Position numbers and translations under genes: made by a program. The notes under the pieces are model-generated. The model did not search any database and was not told the DNA's origin. It saw only the letters and a program-made list of their open reading frames with translations. Below are positions 55,937 to 64,000 of a stretch of DNA of 64,000 bases, piece by piece. Within the stretch, counting starts at the first letter, position 1. The number at the start of each line of letters is the position of its first letter. Origin of the DNA: Mikania micrantha (taxonomy: Eukaryota > Streptophyta > Magnoliopsida > Asterales > Asteraceae); the NCBI GenBank assembly GCA_009363875.1, contig CM018694.1, forward strand, positions 28,095,415-28,159,414, written 5' to 3'.

Positions 55937-56206
55937 ACTCCGGTTATTGAGAATTAGGTTTGCATTTAGTGAACTTAGTCTATAACCACTAGTCTCCACA
56001 CAACACTTAGTGCTTAGTATTGTGATACTGGCATACATGATTGTACACACACGCTTATTACACGCACCATAGCAAATGGCGTCATCATCGTCACCGCATG
56101 TGACTACACATGACGGTGGAAGCCGATCGCTATACATGTTCCTTACGAGTACCTACTGCACACACTACATTAGTCATTGGGCAAACCACTAACACTTATT
56201 CTCGCT

Positions 56207-56366
56207 ATGAAGATCATGGCTGGAAGACGTGGAGGACGCAGGAATGCGGGTGGACGTCGAAACATCGACCTGACTCAAGCTGAGTTGAACGCCCTCATCA
56301 ACGAACGGGTTGAGGAGGTACTTGTTGCACGGGAAGCCGCCCGTAACCAAAACCTACTGAACCAAG
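56207..56366 (+). CDS. gag N-terminal exon of element A
   Basis: The start ATG is at 56207 (or 56216); both are conserved in B. The product is basic at first (MAGRRGGRRNAGGRR), then a helical segment (LTQAELNALINERVEEVL). The frame would meet a stop after 56366 if the next 86 bp were kept (it ends at 56425), but joins the main gag frame exactly if they are removed. Confidence 0.65.
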
Positions 56367-56452
56367 GTGATGAATCCTTTTCATATTCACCTTGCATCAC
56401 AATCACTCGTTTGCCCGATACTTAACCCAACTCTACTCTTTGCATATCTCAG
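56367..56452 (+). other. Intron-like 86-bp segment in gag of A
   Basis: It starts GTGATG and ends TTTGCATATCTCAG, with a branch-like CTTAACC about 30 nt before the end. Length 86 is not a multiple of three, and its removal restores the frame. Element B has the same flanking codons with nothing between them, and C and F also lack it. Confidence 0.6.
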
Positions 56453-58365
56453 GAGCAAATCCTAACCCACCTCTCTGCACGTTCAAGATGTTCCTGGATT
56501 GCAAACCCCACTCCTTCAGCGGTACAGAGGGTGCCGTTGGACTATTGCGTTGGATTGAGAAGGCGGAATCAGCTTTCGCCATGAGCAACTGCAGGAACGA
56601 GGACCGAGTCAAGTTCGCTGCAGGGACATTTGAGGGAGCTGCCCTCACTTGGTGGAACGCCAATGTACAGAATCAAGGGCTTGATGCAGCCAACGCTCTA
56701 CCTTGGGATAACTTTAAACAAATGTTGAACCGCGAATACTGCCCTCGTGGTGAGGTGCGGAAACTTGAGACTGAGTTTTGGAACCACAAGATGGTTGGTT
56801 CCGAGGTCGAGGCTTACACGGCTCGATCTTATGAGCTGGCAAACCTGTGCCCGGAAATGGCAAACCCACCTTTCAAGCACATAGAAAAGTACATTGAGGG
56901 ACTACCACCTCAAATTCAGGGCATGGTACTTTCCGCTGACCCCATCACTATGCAACAAACAGTGCGACTAACTCACAAGCTCACCGATTCAGCTGTCGCA
57001 CAAGGACTCTTACCACCTCGTGGTGCTGTGACCACAACCAATGACAAGAACAAACGCAAATGGGATGACCCCATGAGCAAAACTTCCACTCTTCAACCAC
57101 CACCGCAACAACGTAAGTTTGGGTCATCTCAAGCTTACGCACCACCCATCCCAACCAACCAAGGCTCAGGATCCTACGCAGGCAAACATCCTAAGTGCAA
57201 CAAATGCAACTTGCACCATGTTTTGGAACAATGCGGCTCTATCCGATGCCAACGTTGTGGCAAGGGGGGACACCTCGCCAAAGACTGCAGGGGTGAACTG
57301 CGTACAAAGACCCCACAGCCACAACAACAACAACTCGAGGCACCGAAAGGCTGCTTCGAATGTGGAAAGCCAGGGCACTTCAAGAGGGACTGCCCGCATC
57401 TAAGGAACAATGACAATAACGGGAACAACAACGGCCCGAAGGGACGAGCCTTCGTGATCGGGGCTAAGGAAGCCAGAAAAGATCCCAACCTTGCAACCGG
57501 TACGTATCTCTTAAACGATAATTATGCATCTGTGTTGTTTGATACTGGAGCTGAGAAAAGCTTTATATCTAAGGATTTTAGTGAGATACTTACTATTACC
57601 CCAACACCCTTAGATGTTGAATATACAGTAGAGCTAGCTGATGGTAAATTGATTGTGACTAAGCACATTCTTAAAGAATGCACTTTAGAGCTAGCAGGCC
57701 ATAAATTTAAGATCGACCTCATGCCGGTTACACTAGGCAGTTTTGATGTTGTAGTGGGCATGGATTGGTTGTCTAAAAACCAGGCCGAAATCATTTGCCA
57801 CGACAAGGTTGTGCGCATACCTCTCCCTGGCAGAGAAACTCTAGATATCAAGGGCGAAAGGAGTGACACTCCTCTGAACATCATCTCGTGCATGAAAGCT
57901 CACAAATGCTTACGAAAGGGATACACAGCCATTCTGGCACTTATCACCGACAAGACTGGAGAGGAGAAGAAAATTGAAGACATCCCAGTCGTATGCGACT
58001 ATCCCGACGTATTCCCTGAGGATCTACCAGGACTACCACCACCTCGACAAGTGGAGTTCCGCATAGACCTTGTGCCGGGAGCAGCACCTATCGCACGAGC
58101 ACCATATCGACTTGCACCTTCAAAGATGCAGGAACTGTCCAATCAACTGCAAGAGTTGCTGGACAAGGGTTTCATCCGACCAAGCTTCTCACCCTGGGGA
58201 GCTCCGGTCTTGTTTGTAAAGAAGAAGGATGGCACTTTTCGTATGTGCATTGAGTATCGGGAATTGAACAAAGTGACGATCAAAAACCGTTACCCCTTAC
58301 CTCGCATTGACGATTTGTTCGATCAACTACAAGGGTCAAGTTACTACTCTAAGATCGATCTGTGA
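56453..58365 (+). CDS. gag capsid, knuckles, protease and RT start of element A
   Basis: Open frame to a TGA at 58363-58365. Capsid: FKMFLDCKPHSFSGTEG, ALTWWNANVQ, HIEKYIEGLPPQIQGM. Two knuckles: CQRCGKGGHLAKDC near 57247 and CFECGKPGHFKRDC near 57352. Protease: SVLFDTGAEKSF with DTG at 57541-57549, and VVVGMDWLSKNQAEIIC. RT starts near 58010 (FPEDLPGLPPPRQVEFRIDL, WGAPVLFVKKKDGTFRMC). The stop replaces the Arg of KIDLRSGYHQ, consistent with CGA to TGA. Confidence 0.85.
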
Positions 58366-58380
58366 TCTGGGTACCATCAG

Positions 58381-60306
58381 TTGAGGATTCAGGAGGAAGA
58401 TATCCCCAAAACTGCATTTCGCACTCGGTATGGCCATTACGAGTTTTTGGTTATGCCGTTTGGGCTGACAAACGCACCCGCAGTATTCATGGACCTCATG
58501 AATAGAGTGTGCAAACCATACCTCGACAAGTTCATCATTGTCTTCATAGATGATATTCTCATCTACTCCAAAACCCAGGAGGAAAACAAAGAGCATCTTC
58601 AATTGGCTCTTGAACTACTCCGGAAAGAGAAGCTGTACGCTAAACTCTCAAAGTGTGACTTCTGGATTCGAGAAGTCCAATTCTTAGGTCATGTTGTCAA
58701 TGAACAAGGGATTCATGTTGATAAATCTAAGATAGAGGCGATCAAGAACTGGGAAGCACCAAAGACCCCGACTGAGGTGCGACAATTCCTAGGCTTGGCA
58801 GGCTATTATCGACGGTTTATCGAAGGATTTTCAAAGATAGCCCAACCCCTTACATCCTTAACCCATAAAGACAAGAAGTATCTCTGGACTGACAAGCAGG
58901 AGGATGCATTCCAACTTCTCAAGCAGAAGCTCTGTAGTGCACCTATCCTATCTCTTCCTAATGGAACGGATGACTTCGTGGTATATTGCGATGCCTCGAT
59001 ACAAGGACTCGGCTGTGTGCTGATGCAGAGAGAAAAGGTGATCGCATATGCTTCTCGACAACTGAAAGTCCACGAGAAGAACTACACCACCCACGACTTG
59101 GAACTTGGAGCCGTGGTATTTGCACTCAAGATCTGGAGACACTATCTGTATGGTACAAAGTGTACGATATACACTGATCATAAGAGTCTCCAACACATAT
59201 TCGAGCAGAAGGAATTGAACATGCGACAGCGTCACTGGCTCGAACTCCTAAACGACTACGAGTGTGCTATCAAGTATCACCCGGGGAAGGCCAATGTGGT
59301 GGCCGATGCTCTAAGCCGGAAAAACACTTCGAAACCCAAGAGGGTACGAGCTTTACAGCTCACAATCCTTCCCAACCTCCCTGAACAGATACGTAATGCC
59401 CAGGTGGAGGCACTGAAACCTGAAAACTTAGCGGCTGAATCACTAAGGGGAATGGAACAACAACTTACGGAAAAAGCCAATGGCTTACAGTATTTCATGG
59501 AACGCGTCTGGGTTCCACATCACGGGAACCTACGAGACCTTGTGATGGACGAGGCTCATAAATCCCGGTATTCCATTCACCCAGGATCTGATAAGATGTA
59601 TCACGATCTGAAGGTACTTTACTGGTGGCCAGACATGAAAGCCGACATCGCCACCTACGTAGGCAAATGTTTGACTTGTGCCAAAGTCAAGATCGAGTAC
59701 CAGAAACCCTCTGGATTACTCACACAACCCGAGATCCCCATGTGGAAATGGGAACAGATATCCATGGATTTCATTACCAAATTACCCCGTACACCTAGTG
59801 AATGTGACACTATCTGGGTAATTGTGGACCAACTGACTAAGTCAGCACACTTCCTTGCGATCAAAGAGAATGACAAAATGGAAAAGCTAGCCAGAATCTA
59901 TGTCAAAGAAGTAGTCTCGCGACACGGAGTGCCAATCTCCATTATTTCAGATCGAGACGCCAGATTCACTTCTAACTTCTGGAAATCATTACAAAAATCG
60001 CTTGGCACACGATTGGATATGAGTACAGCATACCACCCACAAACTGATGGCCAGAGTGAACGCACGATACAAACTCTTGAAGATATGCTACGAGCGTGCG
60101 TAGTGGACTTTGGCAACAGCTGGGAAACCCACTTACCGTTGGTGGAATTTTCCTACAACAACAGCTATCACACCAGTATCAAGGCAGCGCCTTTAGAAGC
60201 ACTCTATGGCAGGAAATGCCGATCACCCATCTGCTGGGCAGAGGTGGGCAAAAGTCAGCTCACAGGCCCAGAACTTGTGCATGAAACGACAGAAAAGATC
60301 GTGTAA
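58381..60306 (+). CDS. RT core, RNase H and integrase of element A
   Basis: The same polyprotein frame resumes after the TGA; 641 codons from the first internal Met. RT active site FIDD is at 58543-58554. RNase H: VVYCDASIQGLGCVLMQR, THDLELGAVVFALKIW, ANVVADALSRKN. Integrase: zinc domain (DEAHKSRYSIHPGSDK, CLTCAKVK), core Asp in SMDFITKLP, Asp in IISDRDARFTS, Glu in DGQSERTIQTLE. It ends at TAA 60304-60306 where C has CAA. Confidence 0.9.
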   Translation: MRIQEEDIPKTAFRTRYGHYEFLVMPFGLTNAPAVFMDLMNRVCKPYLDKFIIVFIDDILIYSKTQEENKEHLQLALELLRKEKLYAKLSKCDFWIREVQFLGHVVNEQGIHVDKSKIEAIKNWEAPKTPTEVRQFLGLAGYYRRFIEGFSKIAQPLTSLTHKDKKYLWTDKQEDAFQLLKQKLCSAPILSLPNGTDDFVVYCDASIQGLGCVLMQREKVIAYASRQLKVHEKNYTTHDLELGAVVFALKIWRHYLYGTKCTIYTDHKSLQHIFEQKELNMRQRHWLELLNDYECAIKYHPGKANVVADALSRKNTSKPKRVRALQLTILPNLPEQIRNAQVEALKPENLAAESLRGMEQQLTEKANGLQYFMERVWVPHHGNLRDLVMDEAHKSRYSIHPGSDKMYHDLKVLYWWPDMKADIATYVGKCLTCAKVKIEYQKPSGLLTQPEIPMWKWEQISMDFITKLPRTPSECDTIWVIVDQLTKSAHFLAIKENDKMEKLARIYVKEVVSRHGVPISIISDRDARFTSNFWKSLQKSLGTRLDMSTAYHPQTDGQSERTIQTLEDMLRACVVDFGNSWETHLPLVEFSYNNSYHTSIKAAPLEALYGRKCRSPICWAEVGKSQLTGPELVHETTEKIV

Positions 60307-60834
60307 ATCAGAAACCGCATGGCAGCAGCTCGAGATCGTCAAAAGAGCTATGCCGATAAACGCCGAAAGCCTCTAGAATTTCAGGTAGGAGATAAAGTCC
60401 TTCTGAAAGTTTCACCCTGGAAAGGCTTCATTCGGTTCGGTAAACGAGGCAAATTGAACCCACGGTATATTGGACCATTCGAGATCCTGAAAAGGATTGG
60501 TCCGGTGGCATACCAACTCAACTTACCAGCCGAACTCGACGAAGTTCACAATGTATTTCGTGTCTCGAACCTAAAGAAATGTTTATCAGATGAGACACTT
60601 ATAGTTCCACTGGACGAGATCCAGGTGGATGAGCAACTACGGTTCGAGGAAGAACCGGTAGAGATCATGGACCGTGAGGTCAAACAACTCAAACAGAGCA
60701 AGATACCCATTGTCAAAGTCCGATGGAACTCGAAACGCGGACCTGAATTCACGTGGGAGCGTGAAGATCAGATGATGCGCAAATATCCCAATCTCTTCAA
60801 GCAGACAACGTCGACCGCCGACAACAACGAATAA
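60307..60834 (+). CDS. Integrase C-terminus and chromodomain of element A
   Basis: It continues the same frame: QKSYADKRRKPLEF, GPY/F signature RYIGPFEILKRIGPVAYQL, FRVSNLKKCL, and the chromodomain from IMDREVKQLKQSKIPIVKVR to FTWEREDQMMRKYPNLF, ending at 60834. This C-terminal chromodomain is diagnostic of chromoviruses. Confidence 0.9.
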   Translation: MRNRMAAARDRQKSYADKRRKPLEFQVGDKVLLKVSPWKGFIRFGKRGKLNPRYIGPFEILKRIGPVAYQLNLPAELDEVHNVFRVSNLKKCLSDETLIVPLDEIQVDEQLRFEEEPVEIMDREVKQLKQSKIPIVKVRWNSKRGPEFTWEREDQMMRKYPNLFKQTTSTADNNE

Positions 60835-60972
60835 ATTTCGGGACGAAATTCCTTTCAACAAGGGGATGATGCGACAACCGGAAAAATTTTTGTTTCTCAA
60901 ACACTTTTGCTTCTCAAACACTACCAACAACAATCAAATTTCGGGACGAAATTTCTTTCAACAAGGGGATGA
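60835..60972 (+). other. Duplicated palindrome and polypurine tract of A
   Basis: First copy: AAATTTCGGGACGAAATT at 60833-60850, then CAACAAGGGGATGATGCGACAACC, in which TGCGACAACC looks like an LTR start. Second copy: AAATTTCGGGACGAAATTT at 60936-60954, then CAACAAGGGGATGA and the real LTR. The copies are 103 bp apart. Confidence 0.8.
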
Positions 60973-63669
60973 TGTGACACCCGACAATTTCAGGTAAATT
61001 GCGACTCTTACTTTCTTTACATTTCACATTCATACTTGTTACATTTCATTTAATTACGTTTGATTAAATGAGTTGAACACAATCTACTACGAAACGATAG
61101 TTCAAGGAACTATCGAATCGTACATTGCATTGCACATTGGTTTTGGAAACCAAGGGTGGCAAACACAACACTAACACAAGACAATAATTCGAGGAGTTAT
61201 TAAATTGTGCATTACACGTTGATCAGGATTAATCAAGCGTGCGAACACTTCGTTAGACACGAACACAAACTATCGAAGATAATTCGAGGAATTATCTAAA
61301 CACACACACACGAGTCTCACGAACGTTGGTGATCAAACTTATATGTTATTACATGATTATGTGCTAAGAACGTATTAGATGTTTAGGATAAACGTAGGAA
61401 TCAAGTATGAGCGAAATCGTATCAACGAAATCGAAAAACAAGGAAAGGGACCCATCGCGGTACGCGACGGTCCCTCGGCGAAAGGCTTCGCGGTACGCGG
61501 CGCAAACCGGGAGTCGAGACTCCCGAATCCTATCGCGGTACGCGATAAACATTTTTGATCGGCCTTCGCGGTACGCGAAGGCCATGCAGATCAAATTTCT
61601 TTTAAAAACCAACCCCATTCATTTCACTCGGTTTCTCTTGTCCTTCTCCGAGTATTGCCACTTTAGATCGACAAAAACCCACCTGAATCCACCCTCAAAC
61701 CATCTGGAATTCATATTGAAGCCACCATTGGGAGATTTGAGGGTATTGGAGTCCAAGAAGAAGTAGTGGAAGCCACCCACAAGTCGAGATCTTAACATCA
61801 AGCCTTCATTCAAGCTTCCAGAACCTGTCACCACGAATTCAAGCTGCTAAGGTAGTTTATCTCGTTTATCTTTAATGAGATCGTACATGCAATGGGTGAA
61901 AACCTACATGCAACTCCATGTGACCATTGAGCACGAATTTGTTGGTAATTTGATGTGTTATGGTTGTAGAGTTACTGGTTTTAGTGTTTATTGATGTTAG
62001 ATTTGAGTTTGGTTTGGTTATTGGTTGATTTGATAATGATTTTTATACACTTGCCATAAAAGGAAACTTTTATGTGCAAGTCTTGGAATTGTGATGATCT
62101 AGACATGTTAGACATGTCTAGATGTTGTTAAATGCATATTGGAGTGTTTAGAAACACATTGGGATATTTAATTTTGTCAAAAACTTGGTTTTGTAGAAAC
62201 TTACTATTTATGGAAACTTTTAAGAATCAAAAGAGGGCTTTTGATGTTTTAAAACGTTTTGATGAACTTTGAGCATTGGAATATGCTTAGAAATGATTTT
62301 TAACATATTTAGAAACTTCGTTTTGTGAAAACGAGCTTTTAAACGAATACTTTCCAAATAAGGAAACTTTATTTGGGCAAAACGGCATAAATGGCGATTT
62401 ATGCGCTAATGACATGATTTAAGAGTTAAACGTGTTTTATAATCATATTGGAAGTTATTAGTTTTATGAAATGGAATTTCATAACCACACTTTCTTAAAG
62501 GGGAAACTTTCTAAAAATGGTAACTTATGTGATTAGAGTCATAGGATGGATGTTGGTGTCTTATGTGCATCAAGGCACATATACACAACAATCGTGTCAC
62601 CAACGATTCGTCGAGTCTCACTAGTTAACACATACACTAGGTTGAGCACACCGACACTTGGAGTTGTATGGATTACAACACATCACAAAACACATACTCA
62701 CACCTATATGGTCATAGGTGCATACTAGCAGGAGCTAGCTCTCGCAGACGCGAATATTCACACAGACCGGAACTACTTCATCAGGTGAGTTCACGGCCCC
62801 TTTTTATCTTTTCTACCTTTGGGGGAGAAAACATTGCACTACAACTGTTTTTGAACAACAACTCATTTTATTTACGTATGGACATGCTTTATCATTATAT
62901 GTATATGTGTGGGCCCCTATCACAACTAAAAGTCCTCACGACACTCCTCGGACCGTTAATAGCATAACGCCTAGCATGTAATCTTGAATAGTACTATTGG
63001 GCCTGACAAGCCCCACTACACCCGACTGGAGGTCGGAACAGTGCAATATTGACCAACACTTTGCCATAGTCTTGTGATGGACATGGCGGGAGGCACAAAC
63101 TATCAGCTTCGGTACCATCCACAATATAATATAACTGTATTGACTAGCTATCAATCGATACTGCATTGTAATGATATGTAAATCTGGAAAACTCTTACTT
63201 TAAACATTTTGATGTTTACTGCTGATTACAAACCTGTGCTCTCACCAACCTTTGTGTTGACCTTTACTCGCATGTTTTCTCAGGTAACTAAGGCACGCGC
63301 ACAAGGAATAGGATGCTAGGCTGGAGTCGTATGCATCTATTTAAGTGTCGTAGTTTACTAAACATTGATTATCATTTGATGTGTTGTGTAATGTTAAACA
63401 ACTTTAATCGCTTCCGCAACTATTGTTACTTAACAATTTGAAAACCGTTTTAAGTTAACGCTTCCGCTATCCATGAATATTATACTGTTTTGTTAACTTA
63501 TATTTTACTTCCGCAACTCTGATTTTTACAAACGATTTTATCCAAGTTATGGGACATATGTATGAAACCAGCCATATAGGTCTCGCATGTTGTGTGACCG
63601 GAGACTGCGATCCTGACAATCTGCCGCCGCTCGCGCCCCAGAAGGGACGGGATTTCTCGGGGTGCGACA
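60973..63669 (+). repeat. 3' LTR of element A (2697 bp)
   Basis: It runs TGTGACACCC...GTGCGACA and is near-identical to the 5' LTR. Indels are single bases or very short (for example near 61830 and 62980). Confidence 0.95.
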
Positions 63670-64000
63670 CCTTCTATTTTGGTTTTCTAATTATAAGGTA
63701 TCATTTAAAATGTTAAACCCACAGATATATTTGTGGAAACCGTCATTCAAACGAATACACTGTTATTTTAATAAATTCTAATGTTATCCTTTTATTGTTT
63801 TTGTAATTGTTTCCTCACAATCATATGTGTTTCATCATTTGGTTATTTTGGATTACATGACTTATGAATTATGTTGTCAGACATCGGATTCCTCGTTACT
63901 AATAGAATTCCATGTCTTAACTGTGGTGTGTGTGTGTGTTAATTGTTTACTTGTTCTCATTGAATATTCACAATGTTATTGACAAACGAACTAATAAATA
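63670..64000 (-). repeat. LTR of element L, part 2
   Basis: It begins with the second CCTTC and continues the LTR cut at 53221 (TTGGTTTTCTAATTATAAGG resembles 23805 in F's LTR). A GT run lies at 63925-63940. Its last 60 bp match 6100-6160 in H's LTR, so L is probably an H-type element on the minus strand. Confidence 0.6.

Larger units (their letters stand above)
53222..63669 (+). mobile_element. Element A: complete Tekay-like chromovirus
   Basis: 10,448 bp with two LTRs (53222-55922 and 60973-63669) differing at only a small number of sites, primer site, gag-pol with chromodomain, and polypurine tract. The target duplication CCTTC is exact (53217-53221 and 63670-63674). The near-identity of LTRs and intact duplication mark it as the most recent insertion here. 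It carries two nonsense codons and an intron-like segment in gag. Confidence 0.95.

Overview
The window reads as repeat-dense nuclear DNA from a large-genome flowering plant. I found no host gene, no rRNA and no complete tRNA gene. Almost every base belongs to long-terminal-repeat (LTR) retrotransposons: at least seven Ty3/Gypsy chromoviruses (integrase ending in a chromodomain, Tekay-like from the protein motifs) and one Ty1/Copia element of SIRE-like layout. An Asteraceae source such as lettuce, chicory or sunflower is my guess from the element types; the sequence does not prove it.

Layout, left to right. 1-1652: LTR-like sequence of unknown affiliation. 1653-6093: element B (minus strand, 5' LTR plus gag/protease, truncated), lying in the LTR of element H. 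H (minus) has its integrase end at 6220-7434 and its RT/RNase H at 24521-25944, split by element E (plus, 7435-24520, target duplication CCAGG/CCGGG). E is in turn split by element F (minus, 13144-24193, two LTRs, decayed gag-pol). 25945-29892: rearranged element I (minus). 29893-31669 and 43292-44352: two halves of element G2 (minus, relative of E), split by the Copia element D (31670-43291, minus), which itself carries a 755-bp piece of an E-like element. 44353-52717: element C (plus, gag-pol and 3' LTR). 52718-53221 and 63670-64000: an LTR of element L, split by element A (53222-63669, plus), which is complete, has near-identical 2.7-kb LTRs and a CCTTC target duplication, and is the youngest insertion seen.

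The chromoviruses share a plan: LTRs of about 2.5-4 kb, initiator-Met tRNA primer site, a predicted intron inside the LTR, gag with two zinc knuckles, protease, RT, RNase H, integrase, chromodomain, then a conserved palindrome (AATTTCG-GGA-CGAAATT) beside the polypurine tract. None of the gag-pol genes is fully open; many stops are C-to-T changes of the kind left by cytosine methylation.

The most interesting signal is not protein-coding. A module of about 75-90 nt recurs ten times in E-type and F-type elements. Its two 9-12-nt arms differ in sequence between copies yet stay complementary around a conserved core, and in four intact copies of two element types the wobble pairs work as G-U only on the element's sense strand. 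That pattern suggests a structured RNA. Secondary signals are a GT-AG intron-like 86-bp segment inside gag of element A, arrays of short perfect palindromes beside LTR promoters, and duplicated polypurine-tract signals in A and C.
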